In this document: positions 55,480 to 64,000 of the stretch, piece by piece
Position numbering within the stretch: the first letter of the stretch is position 1
Layout of the letters: each line of letters opens with the position of its first letter
NCBI GenBank assembly: GCA_963921795.1
Contig: OY997640.1
Span: forward strand, 11,279,023-11,343,022
Length of the DNA: 64,000 nucleotides
Direction: 5' to 3'
DNA from: Nannobrachium achirus
Lineage: Eukaryota; Chordata; Actinopteri; Myctophiformes; Myctophidae
Notes under the pieces: model-generated
Told to the model about the DNA's origin: nothing
Seen by the model: the letters and a program-made list of their open reading frames with translations, nothing else
Databases searched by the model: none
Program-made: the position numbers and the translations under genes

Positions 55480-57475
55480 ATATTGCGTCTACTGATGGCA
55501 GCTAGCTGTTTGTATATTATTGTGTTTGCAGCCGCTGTGCTGCGCTGTTTCTGACGGGGGGGGGATCGGTGGTGAAAACCTCGCATCGGGGCCCGGCGGG
55601 GGGTCGCTACGCTACTGCTTCATGTACCTATAGCTTGACCTGAGTTGGCACTACTTCACACTCGCTTTTCATGCATTAGACTCAGATTTTCTTTCTTTAC
55701 ACTCCAATTTTTGGTTGTTGCACTCACTTCTCACGTAAAATCTCAAAGCATCAACCTATAACACACAGATGTCAATTACAATTCACCTTGTTGTCAAAAC
55801 ACTATACACAATGTTCAGTTGTTGCACACACTTCGCAGGTAAAATCTCAAAGTATCAACACACAACACACAACTATTCAAAACTCTACACATTCAAGTCT
55901 GAGTCAATTACACAAGCACCTCATTGTCTAAACACTACACACAATGTTCAGTTGTTGAACAACTGTAGACAGGAACCAGAGGCAGAGATGGGCACAAAAT
56001 ACAAAAATGATTTGAAATACAAAGATACAAATACCAGGATATTGTCACCAGGATAGTATCTTGGTGACACTATCCTGGTCAATATTAGACCAAGTACTGA
56101 CCAAGAATTTCTATATTTTTTTCAAAATACTTTTTTATATTTTGTGCCCATCTCTGACCGGAGGCATGATGCCTAAATCTACTGTAAATCATGTACCCAA
56201 ATAAAACTTTTTGGATGCATATTTGTGTGCTGTTTTATGTTTGACTATATAAAAAAAGTAGGCCAACACTGAGTAATTTTACAAAAGGAGAAATAGCTCA
56301 TTCTCCAGAGTCAATGTCATTCATATGGTGTGTTCCAATTCAATGGTGTGTTTTCAATGTTGCACTCCAGTGTGCTGTAAATGCTTGGTAGTGTGCAGCA
56401 AATGCTTAGTTGTGTGTACTGAATGAATGGTATGTGTCATTTGAAAATATGGCGTGTGTACCAAATGAAAACACAAGTCCATTTTGTGAACACAGTTAAG
56501 TGATTTGATGGCAAAGTGATCATCTTGGGAAGGGAGTGTGAGGTTTAGCATTTTGTGTGTGAGGTTTTCAGTTTTGTGTGTGCAGTTTTGAAAAAGCTGT
56601 TAGTGTAGTGAAAAATGTGTGTTAACAATCGTGAAAAACTGTAAGACCAGGGGTGCCACAGAATACTGTGATAATATTTGGAATGTATCAATATCACTGC
56701 AGTTTCAGTTGCACTGTAGCCTACTTGGTGCGATCTTTTTCAGCCTGCAGTACACCAAGAAATAGCATTATCTACAAGATCACAACTGCTATTGTTGTGA
56801 ATGTTCCCCCAGAATAGGGATGCTGGGGTTTAAGTGCATGGTTAAGGTTAAAGTATAAAAGTTATTTTCAATCTGTCCTATAATGGAAACTCTCTGCAAG
56901 TTGTCCTCGTGACATACAGTAGGCCAACTTTATCTTTCAGGGAAGTTAGGGGGTAAGATTTACATATTTGGCATACATTTATTAAGTAGGTGTGCCGTGG
57001 ATTAAAAAGCTATTTACGGGGTTCCCCGAGACAAAAATAAATAAATAAATCGAGAAATACTCAACGTTAAATGTTCCTCTCGCTATAAGAATCCATCTTG
57101 ACCAAAGTGTTAGAATTAATCCAAATTCTATAGACCATTACAGTTACTGTATAAAGATCATCATAGTTGACATTAATGAGAGTATTCTATGTGTTTTGCT
57201 TTTGACGTGCAGGGACGGAGCTGGATGACGTGAAGTGTCTGTTGAAGAGTAGCGGCAGACCCCCTCTTTCTCCCACCATCAGATGATTTGAAGGTCTAAT
57301 TAAGTGTGCCTGCCATGCAATGGCAAAACACTTATTGTAATCCGCCATACTTAAGTCAGTAAGTCATGTTCTTGCAAATTTCTGCTCGTAATAACTGCCG
57401 CACAATTTACGCCACCCACGCAATATATACATCAAAACGTGCGGCTCGGCCGGGAATAGGTTGCTATTACTTTTC
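55480..57475. other. Gene-free intergenic stretch
   Basis: No gene supported. A G-rich patch lies at 55555-55605. An inverted pair, 'ccaggatattgtcaccagga' facing 'tcttggtgacactatcctgg', lies at 56033-56079. (AAAT)n at about 57036-57052. Confidence 0.5.
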
Positions 57476-57479
57476 TAAG

Positions 57480-58205
57480 AGAAAAGTTGTATCGTTTAAT
57501 TGATATTAATTTATTAGTGAATTAATTTTACCCATTGACTTATAATGGGAATCGCAAAAACTCACATTCAATATTTTTTTTCTCGCAAACCATAGGGGCT
57601 ACAGTTTCAAAACTTGGAGAGGAGATTTATAATGATATCAAGGATTAAATAAAAAATAATTTCATCAGTTGGCCTCATGGTGGCGCTATAACAGTCCACT
57701 TTACCTTTCGGCCTGTAACTCTTGAACCGTGGGTCGGAAAATTAAAATTCCTTTTTCCCTGGATTCCTTGGGTCATGACGCATCTCCTCATATAGGCCAC
57801 GCCCATTTGCGTCAGGATAGATTCTCCGCCATTTTGAATTTTCTTCAAAACACACTTTTTGCTCCTTTTCCTACATATTTTTTCCAAATGTCACAAAAAT
57901 CGATACACACAATCTATGGACTCATGCGATAAACATATTTAAACGATATTTTGATAGTCCATACCGTTCTTCCGTAACAGGGTTCCAAAGTTAGCGGGAG
58001 GAGCCCGTTTTGTAAGAAGTAGCCATAAATCACAAACGAAACATCCAGTCAACACCAAATTTTAACCACAAGTGGGGGGCGCTATACTGAACATACACCC
58101 AAAAGCATTTCCACTTCGACCCATAGGGGGCACCACAAACGCGCAAAACGTAACCGTTTCATGCCAAAACGTGTTTTTCAGGGGGAACGACCCTCTCAAA
58201 ACGAA
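57480..58205 (-). repeat. Family E interspersed repeat, inverted copy
   Basis: Reverse-complement match to 47830-48560, from 'atcgtttaattgatattaat' to 'cagggggaacgaccctctc'. Each copy carries small private deletions. They form an inverted pair separated by about 9 kb. Confidence 0.8.
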
Positions 58206-58299
58206 ACACTAACACCAACCGCTACACAAGGTTGCACAGACTTAGCGAGCTGCAGGCACACTTAAAATTTCTTAGAAATTTTCTTTTCTAGTTTGATAG

Positions 58300-58770
58300 T
58301 TCCATCCACTTGATTTGACAATATTTGGAGATTATATTGTCAGTCACATCCACATGATTTGTAGATCTAATTCTAAAACCAGTCCCATCCCCATGATTTG
58401 TAGATCTAATTCCATCGGCAGTTCCATACCATAATTTGTAGCTCTAAATCCATCACCTGTCACATCCACATGATTTGTATATCTAATTCTAAAACCAGTC
58501 CCATCCCCATGATTTGTAGATCCAATTCCATCGGCAGTTCCATACCATAATTTGTAGCTCTAAATACATCACCTGTCACATCCCCATGATTTGTAGATCT
58601 AATCCATCACCAGTCCCATGTACATGACTTGTAGATCTAATTCTATAGAAAGTCACATCTCCATGATTTGAAGGTCTAATTTGATAGTTCCATCCACATG
58701 ATTTGACATGATTTGGAGATTATATCGTCAGTCCCATCCCCATGATTTGTAGGTCTAATTCCATTGCCAG
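58300..58770. repeat. Minisatellite with 116-bp higher-order period
   Basis: A basic unit of about 36-40 bp ('catgatttgtagatctaatt') is arranged in a 116-bp higher-order repeat: CACATCC at 58345, 58461 and 58577. The outer parts are more diverged. Confidence 0.85.
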
Positions 58771-58784
58771 TTCCATTCCAATGA

Positions 58785-59815
58785 CTTGGCTGGTGCAGCC
58801 ATCTAACTACCCCCCTCTTCCTTGGTCTATACTCCCACTGGGACTTAGGTGTGCTGGACTCTATTGGGCTCTGGTGGACTGTATTGGGCTCTGGTGGGCT
58901 GTGCTGGGCTCTGTTGGTATACGAGGCAGTACTGTAATACGCCTAGACATGTTCATGTAAAACTATTGGCCATGTACAATAAGTCATGTAGAAACTATTG
59001 GCTGTGTACACAGTGGTTAAGCCCATGAAAGAGGAGCTACAGGGCTGGCAGGAGCCTTGAGCAGCCTGATGGGGACTGGTGGAGTCTGGTGCAGTCTGGT
59101 GAACCCTGGTCTGGCCTATTCCATTCTAGTGTAGCCAGTAAAGTCACATAACTACCACACTTCCCCAGGCTATTCTCCTGCTGGGCATGAATAGGCTGGA
59201 CTTAGGTGTGCTGGACTCTATTGGGCTCTGGTGGGCTTTATTGGGCTCTGGTGGGCTGTGTTGGGCTCTGGTAGGCTATACAGGGCAGTACTGTACTATA
59301 GCCTAGACATGTTCATGTAAAACTATTGGCCGTGTACACAAAGGCATGTAAAGACTATTGCCCGTGTACACAGTGGATAATCCCATCAACAAGGAGCTAC
59401 AGGGCTGGCGGGAGCCTGGAGCAGCCTGATGGAGACTGGTGGAGTCTGGTGCAGTCCTGTGCACCCTGGTCTGGCCTATTCCAGCCTAGTGTAGCCTAGT
59501 GAAGTCACCTAACTAACCCACTTCCCTAGGCTTTTCTCCTGCTGGGAAGGAATAGGCTGGACTTAGGTGTGCTGGACTCTATTGGGCTCTGGTGGGCTGG
59601 CTTGGAATCTGGTGGGCTGTGCTGGGCTCTGGTAGGCTGTATGGGGCAGTACTGTACTAAAGCCTAGACATGTCCATGTAAAACTATTGGCCGTGGAGCA
59701 GCCTGGTGGATTCTGGTGGAGTCTGGTGCACCCTGTTCTTCCTATTCCAGCCTGATCCAGCCTTTAATGGCTGGTGCAGCCATCTAACTACCTCCCTTCC
59801 ATGGGCGTCATTTGG
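58785..59815. repeat. Minisatellite with about 360-bp higher-order period
   Basis: 'Ggacttaggtgtgctggactc' recurs at about 58841, 59199 and 59559. Each 360-bp unit contains an internal run of 'gggctctggtgggctg' sub-repeats. Open frames are artefacts. Confidence 0.85.
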
Positions 59816-59889
59816 GCCTCCAAGCATTTCTGAGCATTTAGGGGGGAAAAGTAAGTCTCTAGCCCATTCCTGTCAAGAGTTTGGGGGCT

Positions 59890-60119
59890 CTATTATGATC
59901 CAGTTCTTATGCCTTATGCCTTAACTTCTTTTTTTGCCTTTTTTTTTTACTATACAGACATATTTTTTTACATTTCAAATAGCTGATCTGCAAGCTCACA
60001 ACATGCAGATGTAGATCAGCATTTGAAGTATTTAAAAATGTTTTTCAAAATAGTAAAAAAAAAAAAAAAAAAAGGCAAAGAAGTTAAGGCATAAGGCATA
60101 AGACCTGGATCATAATAGA
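59890..60119. mobile_element. 230-bp nested foldback
   Basis: Outer arms CTATTATGATCCAG and 'cttatgccttatgccttaac' face exact or nearly exact complements ending at 60119. The inner part is a T-run facing an A-run, and at the centre is a hairpin-family copy (AATAGCTGATCTGCAAGC facing GATGTAGATCAGCATTTG). The A/T-tract lengths differ between arms. Confidence 0.85.
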
Positions 60120-61002
60120 TAGCCTAGTAAACTGACTCCTCCCATCTTCAGTTCGAATCGCATTCGAATGAAGGCAGGAAAGGAGACTGGTTTACGAGGC
60201 TACATAATAGAGCCCATGATCTTTTAAAGAATTAACCAACTGCTCGCTGGAGTCTAGGTTTCACACAGAGACCAGGTGGCGACAATTGAGTTGATTGATT
60301 GGAATGTTAAGTGATTAGCTCTCTCTCTCTTGTCTCTCTCTCTGGTTGTCTGGCTATGAACATACCTTTACATACCTGCAATATCCAAACTGTACTCAAA
60401 GATTACGCATATTAGGCTTGAAAATTTATGATGTTAAGAAAATAACTTCTTTTCTAAATTTTGAAAAATATTAAAAAGGGGTTTTAAATGTAAAAATATC
60501 ATTTTTAAAGTATTATTATTCACCGATATTCCCTTATTGTTATTATTGTCCTGCATCAAACAAAATGTTTTGTAGCCATTTAGAAATTATAGCAGAGATT
60601 ATCAAATGGTTTATTCTTATTGGCACTTCTTAAACAAATAACTCTCGTACCAAATTTCTTGCTGCAACTGTGATACTAATGAAAGGGCACATGTCAAACT
60701 ACGCCTATAATGGGAGTATTGTCTCTTAAAATAAAAAATAAAAATAAAAACTGTGTGTTTCGCTGCATGCCAAAAAGTAGGCCTAACTATACAGCTATCT
60801 GCATCTCCTTGTTAGACTGTTGTGTGGGGAATAAACACCAGAAACTGAAATAAAAAACACACAAAACCGGATTTGTTCACATGCTTGGACAAACTCCATT
60901 CCTTGCAACACTCTAGATATTGGTCAAATTACACCTCTGTGTGTGAATAAAGCCACATGAATCATCAACCAAACTTCCCAACTTCCCGAAATTCAACACA
61001 CA

Positions 61003-61022
61003 CCCCCCCCCCCCCCCCCCCT
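61003..61022. repeat. Poly(C) tract
   Basis: About twenty C residues followed by CT-rich sequence; possible i-motif or assembly-difficult site. Confidence 0.95.
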
Positions 61023-61122
61023 CTCCTCTCTCCTCTCTCTGCCTTCCAAAGAGTTTCATTATTTATGGAATTGTCTGACTCACACTAGCCTGTGTTTATT
61101 CTCTGAGAGAGAGGCAGTTGGA

Positions 61123-61172
61123 AAGTCTGGTTGATGATGATGACACATGAATCATCATCATCAACCAGACTT
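61123..61172. repeat. Perfect hairpin with 21-bp arms
   Basis: AAGTCTGGTTGATGATGATG-A and its exact complement flank the 8-nt loop CACATGAA. Adjacent sequences on both sides have relatives at 35035-35095. Confidence 0.9.
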
Positions 61173-61320
61173 TTGCATAAATAACGATAAGTGAAACTCT
61201 TTTAAAAAAATGTTTACATTCAAATAATGTATCGATACATTTTTTTATAGGCTACATACAATACGTTAAAATGTCTCAATCATTTCAAAGCAAAAAAAAA
61301 AATAGAATTAGCCTACTTAC

Positions 61321-61381
61321 CATTTGACAGTCTTGGGGGTTTCTTTATTTCGAGGAGAGAAAACACCGTAATCTGCGAGGA
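61321..61381 (-). other. Candidate 5' exon 2 with start codon at its donor
   Basis: Acceptor TTGTGCAG and donor GTAAGT enclose 61 bp on the minus strand. The last three bases are ATG in a good context (GTCAAATGG), so translation could start at the exon's final codon; one other frame (LADYGVFSPRNKETPKTVK) is open throughout. It lies about 310 bp downstream of the candidate first exon. The continuation of the gene is not identified; both the Ig receptor and the collagen-like exons lie further along this strand. Confidence 0.35.
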
Positions 61382-61505
61382 CTGCACAAGAAGAGGGAAA
61401 GGTAAAAAATGGGGTGAAAAGTAATGCAGTTGCAGAACATTTCAAGTAAATAAATAAATGACATTTTAAAGGCTGAACTTTTTTCGTCTAACGGCAAGCT
61501 TGATA

Positions 61506-61544
<39 letters not shown>

Positions 61545-61692
61545 AATCCCTACTTACAGTCCCTACTAACAGTCTGTCTTTTTTTAGTAGCCTACTAAGC
61601 AGGAATACACGCTATATCCCTTCATCTGCTTACAAGTGAAAAGTTGTGTAAAGTGCTAAAAGTCAACCAGAGAGACTTGAAGTTGAACATAC

Positions 61693-61778
61693 CGTTATGA
61701 AAGAAGTTTCTGTGAACGAGGGCGCGGTGGAGTTTCAGGCAGAAAGAGAGAACTCTCTTTCTTTCCAGAAAGAAAGAG
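61693..61778 (-). other. Candidate non-coding first exon
   Basis: A donor-like AACG|GTATGT at 61693 ends a segment that starts about 30 bp downstream of a TATA box. The segment contains no ATG between the predicted start and the donor. An internal CTTTCT/AGAAAG inverted repeat at 61738-61783 could fold. Confidence 0.35.
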
Positions 61779-61804
61779 AAAGAGAAGAAAAGCGTATGAT
61801 ACGC

Positions 61805-62035
61805 TTTTATAGGCTGTTTCTCCATGTGGATTCTTGGTAACTGGGTCCATGGGTCCTTCCTTGGTAGTTCAGACTTGCAAGTTCGCCTTGGGAGTTAAGA
61901 ACTTCCGAGGACGCACGCATGGAAGTTATTGGAAATGACACCGCAGCTCCAGGGCGTCATTTCAAATAAGGCGTCGCTGATTCTCCTGATTCTGGGTTTG
62001 GAACAGTACTTCCTGCAGCGTACTCGGTGACGTCA
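61805..62035 (-). promoter_or_regulatory. Candidate promoter: TATA box and CRE
   Basis: On the minus strand CCTATAAAAG (61804-61813) is a good TATA box. About 220 bp further upstream lies a perfect palindromic CRE, TGACGTCA (62028-62035), with several GGAA/TTCC words between (ETS-type cores). GC content is higher than around. A start near 61775-61780 is predicted. Confidence 0.45.
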
Positions 62036-62104
62036 CCATCTCGGCTCGATTCAGCGCATAACATGTAGAGAGCTAGGGAAAGCCTGGTGAGGCGAGGTTA
62101 GTAG

Positions 62105-62178
62105 AGAGCAGATCTACAAGCTGTCAATCCGCCGCCTCGCGACGCATTGACAGCATTGACAGCTTGTAGATCTGCTCT
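62105..62178. repeat. Recurrent hairpin family, copy with private arm variants
   Basis: The left arm AGAGCAGATCTACAAGCTGT continuing CAAT is matched exactly by the right arm. Both carry GAGC and CTGTCAAT, where other copies have ATAGC and CTCACAAC. The loop is about 25 nt and itself holds an extra 'cattgacag'. Confidence 0.9.
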
Positions 62179-62319
62179 TTTTGTTCAACCGTGTAAAATA
62201 AGCTTTATGTGCAGTTTGATTTGATTTACTCATTAAAGATGTATATTTATTTTATCCCCATCAGCTTACTGTACACTGTGTAACACATCTACTCTCCTGG
62301 GGCCTAAAAACAACTTTAA

Positions 62320-62705
62320 AACGAAACATTTTACACATGCTTTAAATAAATAAATAAAACAACACTGTCTCTCTTCGTTTTTTATACATAAATGTTATTA
62401 AATAGCCTACTGTTGGTATTTGTTTTAAAGTGTATAGAAATATGTATATGAATACATTGTATACATGCTTTAATTAAATAAATAAAACATCACTATCTCT
62501 TTGTTTTTTATAAATAAATGTTATTAAATAGCCTACTATTGTTTTAAAGTGTATAGAAATATGCATATGAAAACTTGTTATACATGCTTTAAATAAAACA
62601 ACACTGTCTCTCTTCGTTTTGTATAAATACATGTTATTAAATAGTCTACTGTTGTATTTGTTTTAAAGTGTATAGAAATATGCATATGAATAGCCTATCA
62701 TTATG
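62320..62705. repeat. Three tandem copies of a 120-129-bp AT-rich unit
   Basis: 'Acatgcttta' starts units at about 62336, 62465 and 62583, each continuing 'aacactgtctctcttcgtttt', 'tgttattaaatag' and 'aagtgtatagaaatatg'. Confidence 0.85.
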
Positions 62706-62816
62706 TAGGGCACTGTCTTTACAAACCTGGGTGACCATTATATTATGTAGGCCTATCTATGTATTATGTCGTGCTTACCACGACTGGCCAAAAAAAGTAT
62801 TTACCAAGAAGTAATG

Positions 62817-63351
62817 CAGGGGTTGACACTAAGGTCTCAGAGGCACTTGCCCATGGGCAAGTACAGGTCATGTTCTACTTGCCCGAAGGTAATGCCCACT
62901 TGCCCGAAAAGTGAATCGTCTATTATAAAATGATAGGTACGATTTTAATTACTGCTCAATTTAACACGTATTTCTTTAATATACTTTCTGGGGCTGTGTG
63001 ATAAAATGTCCTACCTCAATACCTCCAAATCCAAATACCAAATACTTTAGCTATCATTGTATATGTCTATGGTTTCACACTTGTTATTTTATATTTTTAA
63101 ATGTAGCAACAGTAAAAACAGCACATTATAGGTAAATAGTGCTCTTATTTTACATTCCACAGACCAGAAGACACAGCACACTGGCCACATTCAGGTGTTA
63201 AGACAGATATCTCGTGTTGTGTTTATAGACATTTGTGTCGCCTCTCAAATGAGTACTTGCCCTGTCGGGCAACCTGAAAACCAACTTCACCTGCCCTGAT
63301 GTTTTATTTACCTGCCGGGGGCAGGTGGGCAAGCCTTAGTGTCAATGCCTG
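62817..63351. mobile_element. hAT-like MITE, 535 bp
   Basis: CAGGGGTTGACACTAAGG at the left faces CCTTAGTGTCAATGCCTG at the right (17 of 18 paired). Direct repeats AAGTAATG and GAGTAATG, or AGTAATG with a 1-bp shift, flank it, which fits a 7-8-bp target duplication. The interior has 'cttgccc' inverted pairs. Non-coding. Confidence 0.8.
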
Positions 63352-63810
63352 AGTAATGACTAGCCTCTTTATAATAATAAATAAATAATAATAATAATGT
63401 GTATTAACAATAAAACGAGATTACAGCTGACAATAGAGTACAGACCACAGCCTTTATAATTTAATATCTGGATATGGTTTAGGTCTACATTGTATACAGC
63501 ACAGGCTATACTGAAACAACACAACTTATTTACGTTTTAATTAAATTGTATTCTATAGATAGAGGTGGGGAAAAAATGGCTCCAATTCTTTACTTAAGTA
63601 AAAGTATCCAACTAGGCCTACTGCAATGTAGAAATACTCTGTTACAGGTAAAAGTCCGAGATTAAAAATGTACTTGAGGAAAAGTAGGCTACTAAAGTTG
63701 TCATGAAAATAAAGTAGTTTACAGATACCTAAAAAAATGGTATTGTGTACAGTAGTTAAATAAATGTAGCCTATTTGTTACTTCACATCACTGCCTATAG
63801 CGATATTTGC

Positions 63811-64000
63811 GTCAAGTCATTTAAAACCCAGCTAGGCTGTGGTGCTAAACTCAGATCCATAGCCAGCAACATATCCATCCAAACTCCCATAACCCTCCTC
63901 ACTGATAGTCTTGATGTAGCCAAAAATCTCAACATCTACTTCACCTCCATGGCCAAAAATCTGGTCAATAAACTGCCCGCTCCATCTGGGCTGTTTGGTG
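63811..64000 (+). CDS. LINE reverse-transcriptase ORF, truncated by window edge
   Basis: An open frame runs to the window end: VKSFKTQLGCGAKLRSIASN continues through TDSLDVAKNLNIYFTSMA and KNLVNKLPAPSGLFG. This is the linker between endonuclease and reverse transcriptase of L2/CR1-like fish LINEs (the conserved pattern of a D-x-x-x-A-x-x-x-N-x-x-F stretch before the RT domain). The RT domain itself would lie beyond 64000. The 5' part is missing, with AT-rich unrelated sequence before about 63795. Confidence 0.7.

Noticed and set aside
58742..58960. 72-codon frame across the 58.8-kb minisatellite
   Set aside because: The frame is generated by GGGCTCTGGTGGGCTG repeats and is not kept in the next 360-bp unit.

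Overview
The window looks like teleost fish nuclear DNA. The evidence is very long dinucleotide microsatellites, dense non-autonomous DNA transposons, LINE 3' ends, the abundant TAGGCCTA-type motifs, and split Ig-type exons with GT-AG borders. Most long open frames are translations of microsatellites or repeats. No intact single-exon gene, tRNA, rRNA or CRISPR array was found. All calls are by eye and no database search was possible.

Genes (all minus strand). (1) 26.6-29.7 kb holds a type I Ig-superfamily receptor: a V-like exon (29356-29643), a second, decapitated V-like exon (28096-28240), a C2-like exon (27069-27347) and a transmembrane exon (26638-26748). All splice in phase 1, and the layout resembles the SLAM/CD48/CD244 group. 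(2) 10.4-23.9 kb holds scattered collagen-like or glycine-rich exons. The clearest is an 81-bp exon encoding nine perfect Gly-X-Y triplets, present in three full and two broken copies because the region has been duplicated repeatedly. (3) 61.3-61.8 kb holds a possible promoter with two 5' exons.

Layout. 0-9.8 kb: intergenic DNA with MITEs and a tRNA-derived SINE. 10-13.7 kb: duplicated collagen-exon units. 13.9-14.8 and 22.6-23.4 kb: two copies of an 860-bp element. 15.1-18.5 kb: a 1.13-kb tandem array. 19.6-20.1 kb: a foldback MITE with TTAA flanks. 24.0-26.4 kb: a TIR transposon keeping a short ORF and a repeated TGGTGTGACA motif. 26.6-29.7 kb: Ig receptor. 28.3-29.1, 31.8-32.5, 1.2-1.5 and 50.8-51.4 kb: one MITE family. 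35.3-37.5 kb: a Helitron-like element, followed to 39.0 kb by satellite-bearing elements. 40.4-42.1 kb: a hAT-like element with a perfect 8-bp target duplication. 45.0-45.8 kb: LINE fragment. 46-48.6 and 57.5-58.3 kb: repeats, one pair in inverted orientation. 49.1-50.2 kb: a satellite-bearing element. 58.3-59.8 kb: two minisatellites with higher-order periods. 59.9-60.1 kb: a 230-bp foldback. 62.8-63.4 kb: a hAT-like MITE. 63.8-64.0 kb: start of a LINE reverse-transcriptase frame that runs off the window.

Most unusual signals: a hairpin family seen many times, whose two arms change together from copy to copy; satellites carrying about thirty perfect CArg-type CCATATATGG boxes; a hairpin built from U6 snRNA sequence; collagen-like exons whose splice phases follow on from the Ig receptor's transmembrane exon; and a transposon that looks like an in-frame internal deletion.
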